Notes: generated by a model from the letters alone, not told the origin. DNA of 31,556 bases from Candidatus Peribacteria bacterium (GCA_031280545.1 JAITGP010000044.1:1-31556), one strand, 5' to 3'. Shown: positions 1 to 9,512, counted from the stretch's first letter. Made by a program: numbers and translations.

Positions 1-96
1 CATTCTGAACAAGGCGAAGCCGAAGTGAAGAATCCAGAGAATAGCCAACAGCCAGTGGATTCTTCGCTACAACCTTCGGTTTCCACTCAGAATGAC
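1..96. repeat. Palindromic element, family A, copy 1 (in frame in SLH-like gene)
   Basis: The left arm CATTCTGAAC...AAGAATCCAG and the right arm GTGGATTCTTCG...CAGAATGAC are inverted copies around a short centre. The same arms occur at 8707-8797 and 13486-13563. Here the element is translated in frame without a stop (residues 1-32 of the visible part). Its left end may lie before base 1. Confidence 0.8.
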
Positions 97-591
97 TTGA
101 CTGATGAAATCCTCACCGCCTACCAACGAGCCTATTCCCACGACATCACCACCCTCGCACCATTAGCGAACGCAACCCCTGATTGAACCGTCATTCGTGG
201 TCATCTCGCTAAAATGGTGACCAACTACGCTCTCAACGCCCTTTGACGAACCCTACCAGAAAAAGTCCCTGCTCAATGCCATCGAAAAGATGGCTCTAAT
301 GCTTGGGAAAGTGCAGAAATTAAGGACTATGCAGTGAAAGCCTGTTCTCTTGGTTTGATGGGAATGGATATGGACTACTTCCAACCACTTTTAGTAGTCA
401 CCAGAGCCCAATTTGGTACAGTCCTCTCTAGGTTGCTTCGGCAGAATGCATATGCAGGAGGAAAACCGTACTATGCTAAGCATTTGGAAGCCTTGAAAGA
501 AAACTGAATTATGACCCAGATTGACAATCCAGAAAGTAGGGTAGAATTGAGGAAACGAGTTCGATTGATGTTGATGAGAAGTGCAAAGTAA
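1..591 (+). CDS. SLH-like cell-surface protein, C-terminal part (5' end outside window)
   Basis: Frame 1 is open from the first base to TAA at 589-591 and gives 196 residues when TGA is read as Gly (three TGA: after TPD, after NAL and after KEN). The segment around residues 120-150 (LVVTRAQFGTVLSRLLRQNA) resembles the S-layer-homology signature VTRAEFAxxLxR, preceded by a pattern like DGTVIRGHLAKM that looks like a related repeat unit. Such repeats bind surface proteins to the envelope; large proteins of this kind are familiar in Absconditabacteria/Gracilibacteria. The first 32 residues are low complexity (QQPVDSSLQPS) and are encoded by a palindromic repeat (1-96). The upstream part is missing, so total size and signal peptide are unknown. 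Family call by motif only; moderately sure. Confidence 0.7.
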
Positions 592-595
592 GGTA

Positions 596-617
596 GGAAC
601 AGGGCTTGTCCTTGTCC
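596..617. repeat. Short palindrome, family B, copy 1
   Basis: An imperfect hairpin of 22 bases with core GGGCTTGTCC lies directly after the stop codon of the SLH-like gene. It aligns without gaps to 17027-17048 inside murL, with 17 of 22 positions identical by my count and the same CTTGT loop. Confidence 0.55.
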
Positions 618-654
618 AAAAACGATACACCAAATGAAAATGATACATTATAAA

Positions 655-690
655 AGTCTGACTTCTGAGGAGGTCAGCTTTTTTTTCTTT
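655..690 (+). terminator. Rho-independent terminator of the SLH-like gene
   Basis: Hairpin CTGACTTC/GAGGTCAG (659-676, loop TGAG) is followed by a run of T. The stem sequence is almost the same as in the terminator after fusA (29670-29698). Confidence 0.8.
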
Positions 691-816
691 AAGAAAACGG
701 CATCAAAATCTATGCAAATTCGCAACTCTACTGCAGACTTTCTTACCTTTACCATAGATACTCATCAAGAAGGGCTAGAATATCTTTTCCTCCTCTTAAA
801 AAAATGGTATAAAAAG

Positions 817-844
817 TTGATTTTTGAGAAAAAAACAGTATACT
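817..844 (+). promoter_or_regulatory. Promoter of the AAA_14 ATPase gene
   Basis: TTGATT (817-822), 16-bp spacer, TATACT (839-844). The start codon is 85 bases further on, in a very AT-rich leader with no Shine-Dalgarno site. A second, weaker -10-like site may lie nearer the start. Confidence 0.6.
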
Positions 845-929
845 AATAAAAATATCCGATAATTTTATCACTAGACTAATAAAAATATCTAATATTTATT
901 ATACTTTACTATTTAATTTATTAAATAAA

Positions 930-2132
930 ATGTATACTAGAAAAATTTTAGAACAAATAAAGCCATTTCTTAAAACAGATGATGTTTTACTTTTTTATGG
1001 AGCAAGACAAGTAGGTAAAACGACAATAATGAAATTGATACAGCAAGATTTGAAAGAAAAATCAATATTTTTTGATTTGGAGAGAAGAGAACATCTTGAT
1101 ATAGTCAATACTTACGATCAAGAGGATTTTATCAGAAATATAAAGTTACATTATAGCTGGAAAGAGGATGAAAAAATAGTAATTTTTATAGATGAAGTAC
1201 AATATCTGGATAATCCAACGAGTTTTCTCAAATATCTCCATGATCATTATGAAAATATTAAATTTATTGTCTCTGGTAGCTCTACTTTAGATATTAGATG
1301 AAAACTGAAAGATAGTATGGTTGGAAGATTGCTGAAATTTGATATTTTCCCACTTAGTTTTGAAGAATTTTTAATTTTTAGATGACAGAAAAGACTGGCT
1401 AATCTGATAGGAGCTCCAATTGATATAGATGAGATAAATAATACTATAATTTATAAAGATTTACATTTTTTTTATGAAGAATATACAATATTCGGTGCTT
1501 ATCCAAAAGTAGTATTGACGGAAGGTGTTGAAGAAAAACAAATGCAACTTAGACAAATCTTTGAAAATTATATTGAAAAAGATATAAAAGATATTTGAAA
1601 GATAAGAGAAATAGAAAAATTTAATAATTTTATTAGAATTCTAGCAAATCAAAGCGGGAATCTCGTCAATATTAGTGAACTATCAAGTGTTTTGGGCATT
1701 ACAATGATTACCTTAAATGAGTGGTTGTTGCTATTGGAAAATACTTTTGTGATTAATCTAATTAAACCATTTTCTACTAGTATTAGAGGTGAAATTACCA
1801 AAATGCCAAAACTTTTCTTTATAGATAATGGGCTGAGAAATTGTATCAATGACAGCTATGAAATTACAGGGAATGGCTTTGAAAACAGCTTTTTTGCCTA
1901 TATCAATAATGCTTATAAAGTTAAAAAGATAAATTTTTACAGGACGCAGGACAAACAAGAGATTGATTTTGTATTAGACAAGCGTCCTTTTGAACTGAAA
2001 CTCAGCTATACAGGTAAAAATCTGACTGCTTTGAATACTTTCCAAGAGAGATATAATCAAAAATGAACTATCATCACCTTACAAAAAAGAGAGAACGCTA
2101 AATATGATATTTTATTTCCTCGAGAAGTGTAG
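930..2132 (+). CDS. AAA_14 / DUF4143 family ATPase
   Basis: 400 residues, TAG stop, four internal TGA read as Gly. Order of parts: Walker A YGARQVGKTT near residues 24-33; Walker B IVIFIDEVQYL near 85-95; sensor-like VSGSSTLDIRG near 115-125; a helical middle; and a C-terminal DUF4143 region with the pattern EIDFVL...FELK (near 345-360), which resembles a PD-(D/E)xK nuclease-like core. Proteins of this family are common, often patchily distributed ATPases of uncertain role; several have been suggested to act with toxin-like or DNA-linked functions, but no activity can be claimed here. Its 3' end overlaps the convergent ABC transporter gene by 21 bases. It lies alone behind its own promoter. 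Confidence 0.9.
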
Positions 2133-3863
2133 ATCCTCCTTCAATTCCTCCTCACTCAGCTGACTACTCGCTATTTCACGATACACCTCACAATTCTTCA
2201 AAAGTTCTGCATGTGTTCATTTTCCGACAATCTTCCCTTGGTCCAAAACGATAATCTGATCTGCATGCTTTATCGTCCCAACTCTCTGAGCCACAATCAA
2301 GACTGCAGATTGCTTGGTAATCGGTTTCAACGCCTGCCTCAACGCCAAATCTGTCTTGAAATCCAAGGCAGAAAAGCTGTCATCAAAAATGTAAATTTCT
2401 GGTTTCTTAGCCACTACTCTCGCAATGGAAAGTCTCTGTTTCTGCCCTCAGCTCACATTACTTCCTCCTTGGGCAATAGGTGCGTCATACTGATCTTCCA
2501 GATTTTCGATAAAATCGGTAGCCTGAGCAATATTCGCCGAGCTTACCATTTCCTCAAATGCTAATTCCTCCCTTCCAAATCCGATATTGCTCGCAATCGT
2601 CCCGCTAAAGAGCACACTTTTCTGGGGGACAATTCAGATTTTTTTCATCAATACTTCTGGGTCATACTCACGCACATCTACTCCGTCTACCAACACTTGC
2701 CCTTCCGTCACATCATAAAATCTAGGGATAAGGCTGATTAAGGTCGATTTTCCTGACCCCGTAGAACCGATAAATGCGGTCGTCTCTCCTGCTTTTGCGG
2801 TAAAACTAATGTGGCTCAATACGGGTTCTGCTCCGTCAGCATAAGTAAAGGAAACATCGTTAAATGCTACTTCTCCCCGTTTATCTGCAGGAGAGTTTTT
2901 AGGGTGTTGTGGGGGATGAAGCGTGAGAGGAGTAGTCAGCACTTCCATAATTCTTTTCCAAGATACCGCACCTCTAGGGATGAGAATGAAGAGCATGGTC
3001 AGAAACATAAAGCTCATCATTACTTGCATTGCATATTGCAGAAACGCCATCATATTTCCCACTTCAATCGCCCCCTGTTCAATCGCACTTGCTCCCAGCC
3101 AGATAATTCCCAGCGTCGTAAAATTGAGAATCAACTGCACAAAAGGAAACATTGCTCCGACCACCTTATTGACAAAGAGGTTCAGCTTTGTTAACTCCTT
3201 ATTCGTAGCTGCAAATTTCTGCTCTTCCTGCTCTTCATTAGTAAATGCTCTTACTACCCTGAGTCCTGTCAGATTTTCTCTACTCACGAGATTGAGCTTA
3301 TCCACCAATTTTTGCAAGAGAGTAAATTTCGGAATAGCGACAAAGAAAATCGTTATCACCACCACACAAAGCGTCGCAATTGCCAGCAGAATAATCCGTG
3401 TCATTGAAGGAGCAGTATTAAACGCCTTCAGTACGGCTCAAATTCCCATCAAAGGAGCTTGTAAACTCATTCTCAAGACCATCGTGGCTACCATCTGAAT
3501 TTGCGTCACATCATTCGTGCTACGCGTAATCAAAGAAGAAACAGAAAACTGATTTAATTCAGCGATAGAAAAGCTCATTGTCTTGGTGTAAATATCTTTT
3601 CTCAGCGTTTTTGCTAGTCCTGCACCAATTCTGGAAGCGAAAAATCCAGAAAGAAGCATTCCACCTCCACCGACCACGGCAACCAGCAACATAATCCCTC
3701 CTTGGGTAAGAATGAACGGTTGGTCTCCTCAGATAATTCCACGGTTAACAATCTGACTCATCATATCAGGAAGTTCCAAAGCACTCCAAACCTGTAATGA
3801 CAATCCAGCAAAAAGAAGCAAAATTTGCCACCGATACGAGCTAAGATATTTGAGAAGTTTCAT
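2112..3863 (-). CDS. ABC exporter half-transporter with degenerate Walker B (heterodimer-type subunit)
   Basis: 583 residues, TAA stop, five TGA = Gly including the first Gly of the signature motif (VSGGQKQR near 472-479). An N-terminal six-helix exporter domain starts MKLLKYLSSYRWQILL; the ATPase follows with Walker A GSTGSGKST (near 368) and Walker B IYIFDDSFSALD (near 490-502). The usual catalytic Glu after Walker B is Asp (DDS instead of DEA/DES). That form, together with LELPDMMSQIVNRGII, is typical of the first subunit of heterodimeric multidrug/lipid exporters (TM287/TM288 type), where the partner carries the active site. No partner gene is adjacent: upstream is intergenic DNA and downstream is the convergent ATPase gene. 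Substrate unknown. Start chosen at the ATG giving the normal N-terminus; no Shine-Dalgarno site. Confidence 0.93.
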
Positions 3864-4068
3864 GGTTAAAGAGGAAAATAAACAGCGAATTGCATTCTAT
3901 ATATTTCGATGAAATAATCAATAGTGAAGTACCTTTAATTAACCTTAAAAAAGAGCACTATAAATCCATCTGGATTTTTCTTGCCATTTTAGTATATAAG
4001 AAGTAATCGGACTTTTTCTTAGAAAATAGTGTTCGATTAGATAGTTTTACTTTCGCTTCACTATACTT

Positions 4069-4644
4069 ATGAAAGACATCGAAGTAGAATTAAAATTCCG
4101 CCTCGCGGATAAAGAAACACTTCTCAATTTCTTGCAGGCAAATGCAACCCTTACCAAAGAGAGCTCTCAAAAGGACAGTTATTTTGCTCCATCTCATAGA
4201 GATTTTTTTGCTAAAAAGCCTATTAATGAATGGTTGAGAGTTAGAGAGTCATCAAAAGGGGATAGTATTAATTATAAAAATTGGAAAGAAAAAGCTGGAG
4301 AAAATTTGAATTATTGTGATGAATATGAGTCTAAACTGGAAAACCCAGATGAAGTAAAAAATATTCTGCTTGCTCTGGATATCAAGCCAGTCATTATTGT
4401 AAAAAAAGTCAGAAAATCTTTTCTTTACCACGATATAGAAATTTCCGTAGATGAAGTGGAGGAATTAGGAGGTTTTGTGGAATTAGAAATGAAAGGAGAA
4501 TTTGACTCTCCAGAGGCTGCAAAAGAAAAATTGCGGATGGTAGCAGATGAATTATGATTGCAAAAAAACCAACAAGATAATAAAGGATATCCTTGGTTAC
4601 TCTTAGAAAAAAAAAGGAATAATAGCATAAAATCAGCCTTTTAA
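4069..4644 (+). CDS. CYTH domain protein (class IV adenylate cyclase / triphosphate hydrolase family)
   Basis: 191 residues with one TGA = Gly (after ADEL) and TAA stop. The N-terminal EVELKF (residues 5-10) is the ExExK signature of CYTH tunnel enzymes; further basic and acidic strands follow (VRESSKG, KKVRKSF, EISVDEVEELGGFVELE), as in CyaB-type class IV adenylyl cyclases and archaeal homologues. These enzymes bind triphosphates and divalent metal; whether this one makes cAMP or hydrolyses triphosphate cannot be told. The next gene starts 19 bases downstream. A TATACT box (4062-4067) ends one base before the ATG, so the true start signal is unclear, but the ExExK motif fixes the N-terminus near this ATG. 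Confidence 0.85.
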
Positions 4645-4663
4645 TCTCTTACATATACCACCC

Positions 4664-5194
4664 ATGGAAGGAGCCAGACTCGTGAGTGAATTGATCCAAA
4701 CTCACCAACCCTCAGAAATTCTTGATCTCAAAGCGAGAAAAGGGTATTTCAGCATTTTAGCTGCGAGCTATGGAGCTCACGTAGACGTAGTAGATGATGT
4801 GAAAAATAATGGAGAATATCCAGACTACCTCAAAACTCATCCCAATATCACCTTCTTCGACTCCAAGGTAGAGGAGTTCAAGTTCAAAAAGAAATATGAT
4901 CTCATTATCGTGAAACATATCGCAATGTTTTACCCAAAAACCTTCATCATCGATGAATTAATGCAAAATATTCACGATCATCTCAACCGTGGAGGAATGA
5001 CTTTTATCACTTATCATTTCCCAGATTCTTATTCCATTACTTCTAATCCAGAGCTCTATAACTATGATTTAAATGACTTCAAAGGATTAAAAGGCAAGTT
5101 CCTGACCAAGGATTTCTGACAATATTACAATGCTGTTCCAGGGACAAAAGGCGAACAATTTCACGTTGGATATATCGTTCTCCAAAAGCAATAA
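4664..5194 (+). CDS. Class I SAM-dependent methyltransferase-like protein, atypical motif I
   Basis: 176 residues, one TGA = Gly (after TKDF), TAA stop. The fold pattern fits a small Rossmann methyltransferase: ILDLKARKGYFSILAASYG (near 19-37) in the place of motif I, an acidic strand end VDVVDDV (near 41-47), a motif II-like FDSKVEEFKFKKKYDLIIVKHI, then HLNRGGMTFITYH like the post-II NRGG strand. Motif I lacks the usual GxG, which would weaken or alter SAM binding. A TATACC box (4654-4659) stands four bases before the ATG. Substrate unknown; TehB-like or small-molecule methyltransferases are possible, and an inactive relative is also possible. Confidence 0.65.
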
Positions 5195-5227
5195 ACTCCC
5201 TTTCATAAAAGGTAAGACAAAGACAGC

Positions 5228-5241
5228 CCCGATTGATCGGG
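5228..5241. repeat. Perfect 14-base palindrome between genes
   Basis: CCCGATTGATCGGG lies in the gap between the methyltransferase-like gene and the DUF362 gene. With a two-base centre it is more likely a DNA-level dyad or repeat remnant than a terminator; no T run follows. Confidence 0.5.
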
Positions 5242-5294
5242 AGGGAAGAGGGGATTTACCCCACCATATCTTTTATTTCTCTATTTCTATTGCT

Positions 5295-6137
5295 ATGCCA
5301 AAATCAACCATCCAATTCTACGATAACGTAAACCTTCCCACCACAGAGCGAGAAAAAATCTTCAAAGACAAATTCACTCCAGGCGAGAGGGTAGTCATCA
5401 AAATCCATTTCGGAGAGCCATGAAACAAAACTGCCTTCACTCCAGAAATTGTCGCTCCCTTCATTGAGAGTCTGAACAATCTCGGATTTGAAACGGTTTT
5501 GCGAGATGCTCCTGTCTTTTATGGTGGACCTAGAGCTACCAAAGAGGGATATGAACAGGTGATAGCAGAAAAAGGATTTACAAAGCTGACTACCTGTGAA
5601 ATCTGTGATGAATACGATACGATGCCACTTCACGATGGAGAAACTGCTGAGGTAGCCACCATTTTGACTAATGCAAAAAATCTTCTCGTCCTTACTCACG
5701 TGAAAGGACATCCCGCAGCGGGGTTTGGTGCAACTATTAAAAATATCGGAATTGGAGCCATGAGCCCTAAAACCAAAGGACTTGTTCATGAAATGACCTC
5801 TCCGACCGACGAACGAGGATTCAATCAAGATAGGCTCGGTGAAGTAGTAGCAGTTGCTCACCAGAAAATGCCAGCAAATCAGCTTTTTGTGAATATCATC
5901 CGTGATGTGACAAAATTCTGTGACTGTGCAAGTGAACCTGGTGAAATCATTGCTTCAGATATCGGGACACTTATTTCTGAAAATCTGGTAGCGATCGATC
6001 AGGCGAGTTTAGATCTCCTCAATCAGCAGGCAGGACGCAACCTCTTCGCAGAGGAAAACGGTATCGATCCACAGCCTTCTATTGACGCTTGTGCCAAGTA
6101 TTCTGGATTAACAAAAGAGTATGAGCTGGTTAAATAA
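5295..6137 (+). CDS. DUF362 domain protein
   Basis: 280 residues, one TGA = Gly (in HFGEPGNKT), TAA stop. Recognised by the succession VVIKIHFGEPGN, the C-rich NIIRDVTKFCDCASEPGEIIASDIG, and NLVAIDQASLDLLNQQAG, all hallmarks of DUF362. Many family members carry a separate 4Fe-4S ferredoxin domain; none is seen here, only the internal Cys pair CDC. GHPAAGFGATIKNIGIGAMSP fits the family's glycine-rich core. Function of the family is not settled; a redox or Fe-S-linked role is inferred from relatives. The start was chosen as the first ATG giving the usual N-terminal beta strand. No Shine-Dalgarno site. Confidence 0.88.
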
Positions 6138-6187
6138 GAGCTTTTAAAAAGCAGAATCTCTCTCAAAAAAATCAATAAATAAAAGAA

Positions 6188-6208
6188 GGACTACTCAAAC
6201 AGTAGTCC
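6188..6208. terminator. Bidirectional hairpin between convergent genes
   Basis: GGACTACT-CAAAC-AGTAGTCC forms an 8-bp stem. T-rich sequence follows on both sides (TCTCTT on plus, TTCTTTTATTTATT on minus). It separates the DUF362 gene from the convergent membrane-anchored unknown. Confidence 0.75.
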
Positions 6209-6225
6209 TCTCTTCAAAACTTTTA

Positions 6226-6819
6226 TTACATGCTCATTTCAGATAAAGAATCTTCATCTTTCTCATCCTCTACAACGATCCGGTTAGAAACATCTTTCCA
6301 CTCCCATCGCCCTGAGTGAATACAAAATCTGATTTTTATCTTACTCCCATCTTTGAGCTTTTTACAGGATTCGACTTTGTTAGTCATACATTCTCCCAAT
6401 AAGGGATGCACAATCTTAACTTTATCGGTCCCGATTTCTTTGACCTCAAAGATGAACGTCTTTTCCTGATCAAGCTCCAATATGGCATCACATTGGGAGC
6501 CGTGCCCCCGTACCTCGACCACCTTTACGGGAAGATATGTCGGACAATAGCACGTAGTCTCCACTTTAAAAGTGGTTTCCTGAGTTAACCACTCTTCCAA
6601 AATGTACCCTTCATCATCCGTTAGCAAGCTTCTACTAATCAGATAGAGCAATTCCTTTCCGAGTACCTTTTCGCTCAGTCTTTTAAATTCTTTTTCACTT
6701 TCGGAAAGCTTTTTTTCTTTTTTTTCTTCTTTCAGGATCAATTGATAGGGAAGGGATAAGAAAAAAAAGAATATACCTACACAAACAAAAAGCACTCCTG
6801 TCATTAACACTCCTGTCAT
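6226..6819 (-). CDS. Membrane-anchored protein of unknown function with strong Shine-Dalgarno site
   Basis: 197 residues, TAA stop, no TGA codon although several glycines are present (all GGN). Residues 8-30 (LFVCVGIFFFFLSLPYQLIL) form one membrane segment; a charged helix follows (LKEEKKEKKLSESEKEFKRLSEK), then a probable beta-rich soluble part with Cys residues and an acidic tail (VEDEKDEDSLSEMSM). I recognise no family. Its ATG is preceded by AAGGAGGT (6824-6831) five bases upstream of the start, the only textbook Shine-Dalgarno site I found in the window. The first 30 bases are a duplication (MTGVL MTGVL), so a second ATG at 6804 is an alternative start. These traits suggest a gene from a standard-code donor. 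Confidence 0.75.
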   Translation of the reverse strand: MTGVLMTGVLFVCVGIFFFFLSLPYQLILKEEKKEKKLSESEKEFKRLSEKVLGKELLYLISRSLLTDDEGYILEEWLTQETTFKVETTCYCPTYLPVKVVEVRGHGSQCDAILELDQEKTFIFEVKEIGTDKVKIVHPLLGECMTNKVESCKKLKDGSKIKIRFCIHSGRWEWKDVSNRIVVEDEKDEDSLSEMSM

Positions 6820-6823
6820 TTTT

Positions 6824-6831
6824 ACCTCCTT
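6824..6831 (-). promoter_or_regulatory. Canonical Shine-Dalgarno site
   Basis: On the minus strand, AAGGAGGT precedes AAAA and the ATG at 6819. It is notable because neighbouring genes have no such site. Confidence 0.8.
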
Positions 6832-6923
6832 TTTAATTTGTTATTTTATTTTTTTATAATGGTATAGTAATTATATGATGACAAAAGTCAACTTAAAATT
6901 ACATAAAGTTATATTGATTTACA

Positions 6924-6952
6924 TTGACAAATAAATATACTGCGTATATAAA
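6924..6952 (+). promoter_or_regulatory. Promoter of nadK
   Basis: TTGACA (6924-6929), 17-bp spacer, TATAAA (6947-6952), with the ATG 26 bases further downstream. The divergent unknown gene has its own AT-rich promoter region in the same gap (TTGACT on the minus strand near 6880-6895). Confidence 0.6.
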
Positions 6953-6978
6953 ATTACCTTTATCACTACTATCCCCCT

Positions 6979-7785
6979 ATGAAACAAGAACTCCTCGCCA
7001 ATGGAAGCTATCTCTACTATGATGACTATAACCTAGCAGAAAAATCAGATTTAGTAAATTTTTTAAAAAGCGATACCTTAAAAGGGATTGTGGGTGGCTT
7101 TGAAAAGGAAATCATCGTTGTGCTGGGAGGAGATGGTACCATGCTCAGTGCCATTAGAAGTAATTACGATAAAAATCTCCCTTTCCTCGGAGTAAATTTC
7201 TGACATAAAGGATTTTTATTAAATGCAAAAGAAGTAGTAAAAGCTGACACAACATTTGTGGAAAGGGAATATCCTCTCCTAGAAATCGAAGCTCAAAATA
7301 ATGGAATCACCAAAACAGATATCGCAGTAAATGAAGTAAATATTGCCGCTCGCACGGGAAAGATGTTGGCTTTAGATGTTTCTTTGTCAGATAAACAAAC
7401 CATAAATATTAAAGGAGATGGAATTTTGATCTCTACTCCAGCAGGATCTACAGCCTATAATAGTTCACTAGGAGGTCCTATTATCCCTCATACGATTCCG
7501 GCCTTTGTGATCACTCCAAAAGCTCCTTGGGATCCCAAGGGACAAAGACCCATCTTGGTAGAGGATTCCAAAATAATTAAAATTAACAGCACGGGGAGAA
7601 TCCCTAATACAGAAATATATTGTGACGGAGAAGAACTCCTTTCTACAGACAACGACCAGGAAACAAATATCATAGTGAAAAAAAGTCAGAATCCTATTAC
7701 CGTGTTAATCGCGGAGGACTACCTAGAGGAGCGAGATGGAAAGGTTTTTGGAGAGCTTGGCTTCCAGTGCGGTTGAAAACATTAA
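6979..7785 (+). CDS. nadK: NAD kinase
   Basis: 268 residues, two TGA = Gly (GVNFG-HKGFLL and the penultimate CGG), TAA stop. NAD kinase phosphorylates NAD to NADP with ATP or polyphosphate and is the only known route to NADP. Motifs: VVLGGDGTML (near 47-56) is the GGDGT nucleotide motif; GVNFGHKGFLLN matches the GxNxGxxGFL strand; NEVNIAAR; and GDGILISTPAGSTAYNSSLGGPI (written here in two parts: GDGILISTPAG and STAYNSSLGGPI) is the family's second signature. The length is normal. Its stop overlaps the convergent murC stop by four bases. No partner genes. Confidence 0.95.
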
Positions 7786-9272
7786 TGCAACCACTTTCTC
7801 AGATCGTAATCGATATCTCCCGCTGAATAGACGATGACAATACTGTTTTCATCAGCATTTTTGATAACTTTTTTCACTCCCTCAAAACTTTCTACATAGC
7901 TCGCTCCACAGTGATTGGCAAATTTTTCTCCAAGCTCTTTCACACTTCCCACATTATCCAAAATTCAGTCTTTGATTTCTGCTCTTTCGCTCTTAATCTG
8001 CTCGAAATTCTCTCTCGCAGCATAAATACTATAGATATAACGCTGGTCATATCCCTTCATCGCCCTAGGAAAATCTTTCCATCCCTGCAAAATCCTGTGC
8101 ATCTGATGAGGTTGAAAAACGCAGATCAGCTTTTTATCAGGAAACTTTTCCTTTAATGCTTGAAATCCCACCTCCAAACTCTCTGCTACATGTCCATAAT
8201 CACTGAAAACCATCGCTTCATGCTCTGTGGTGGTGAGCAGTTCCATTCTTCTTCGGATTCCACGAAATTGAGCGAAATTTGCTCTGATTTCCTCAGCTTT
8301 TTTCCCTTCTGTTAAGGTGTTCAAGAGTGCAAAAACCAGGGATGCATTTTGTTGCTGGTGATCTCCTCGGATATACTGGAAGTCAAAATGCTGTTTTTCG
8401 ATGATAGTCGTCTTCGGATCCTGCAATATCGCTTCGTCTGTTAAATTTCCAAACGTAAAAACCTGATGTTTGACCTTACTCACCAAGGTTTCAAAGGCTG
8501 AAGCATAGTCAGAGAAATCTTTGAAATAATCCGTATGATCCAGCGTAATATTCGTAATGATCGCATAATCCAAATCGAGCGTGAGAAAATGTCTCTGATA
8601 TTCACAGGCTTCGACGAAAAAAATATATTTTTTCACCAGCTCATAGTTGAGCTTTTTCCCCGTGAAGATAAAGTCGAAAATATTTTTGAGGTCTTTTTTT
8701 ATATCCTCATTCTGAATGGAAGCTGTAGGCTGGAATGAAGAATCCAGTCAAGAAGCTCTTCTGTCTATTCTGGATTCTTTGCTCTGCTCAAAATGACAAA
8801 AGTCTCCTAGTACATAGCTCTTCCCTCCTAAATCAGGCACCAATGCTCCGACGATCCCAATCCCAAAATCTGGCAAAATCTCCTTCGCCACCGTGATTGC
8901 CATCGCACTACTGCTAGATTTCCCGTTTGTCCCTGTAAAACCAACAGTTCTGAAATATTTGCTCATCTCTCCCAGAAACTCAAAATAATCCCGTATCAGT
9001 AGGGGAGTGTGTTCTTCCTTCTTCAGCCTTTTTGCTTCTAGAACTTCTGGACTCTCTTCCGTTGCAGAGGAATAAATCACTGCATCTTCTGGTTTTACTT
9101 GATACTTCCCATGAGAGAAAATCTGAATCCCTTGTTGCTCCAGACGTTCAGTGAGTTGGGAGGGGGTATCGTTGACTCCGATTAGATTTTTAAAGCCCAA
9201 ATCCCGCAAAATTCCAACGATATTGGACATTCAAGCTCCACCCGCTCCTACCAGTACGATATTTCAGTTCAT
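7782..9272 (-). CDS. murC: UDP-N-acetylmuramate--L-alanine ligase
   Basis: 496 residues with four TGA = Gly; two are in the N-terminal nucleotide loop (MNG-NIVLVGAGGAG-MSNIVG). MurC adds L-Ala to UDP-MurNAc in the cytoplasm, the first peptide step of peptidoglycan synthesis. ATP-binding GFTGTNGKSS lies near 112-119; FVEACEYQRHF and NITLDHTDYF are typical of the Mur ligase centre; DYGHVAES belongs to the C-terminal domain. Residues about 158-190 (FEQSKESRIDRRAS then GLDSSFQPTASIQNED) have no counterpart in MurC and are encoded by the palindromic element at 8707-8797. The start was set by the glycine-rich loop, which is visible only if TGA is Gly. The gene is convergent with nadK. Confidence 0.95.
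8707..8797. repeat. Palindromic element, family A, copy 2 (in frame in murC)
   Basis: TCATTCTGAATGG...AAGAATCCAG on the left and CTGGATTCTTTGCTC...AAAATGAC on the right form inverted arms around a centre of about 20 bases. It is translated in frame within murC and uses a TGA as Gly in its centre. It is related to 1-96 and 13486-13563. Confidence 0.85.
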
Positions 9273-9408
9273 TGTGATTCTAGATAAGTAAAATCATCTA
9301 CTTTTCTATCATAAAAATCGCATGCAAAATTGCCACTCATTTTTTATCTTCTCTTCAAAAAATTAAAAAACTGAGTTCTAATGCTGAGAAAAAATCTTTC
9401 ATTATGTA

Positions 9409-9436
9409 TTGACATTATAATATATATATGTATAAT
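9409..9436 (+). promoter_or_regulatory. Near-perfect sigma-70 type promoter
   Basis: TTGACA (9409-9414), 16-bp AT spacer, TATAAT (9431-9436). It reads into the coiled-coil gene at 9513 with a leader of about 70 bases. It is the closest match to consensus in the window. Confidence 0.85.
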
Positions 9437-9512
9437 AAATAAGTTGAAAACAAAATTAATAAAAATAAAGCCGTGGACAGGGGGCAGAAAGGCAACTGAA
9501 CAAAATAACAAA

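Noticed and set aside
1..96. Family A repeat as an insertion sequence end
   Set aside because: No transposase gene or terminal duplication is visible, and copies are short and translated; a palindromic element fits better.
1292..2075. Apparent frameshifts or pseudogene at in-frame TGA codons in the AAA_14 gene and most others
   Set aside because: Frames continue past each TGA with intact domain order, and TGA sits at glycine positions. This is recoding, not decay.
5228..5241. CCCGATTGATCGGG as a terminator
   Set aside because: The loop would be two bases and no T run follows.
9381..9512. N-terminal extension of the coiled-coil gene from ATG at 9381
   Set aside because: It would place the near-consensus promoter inside the gene, and the extension looks like AT-rich noncoding sequence.
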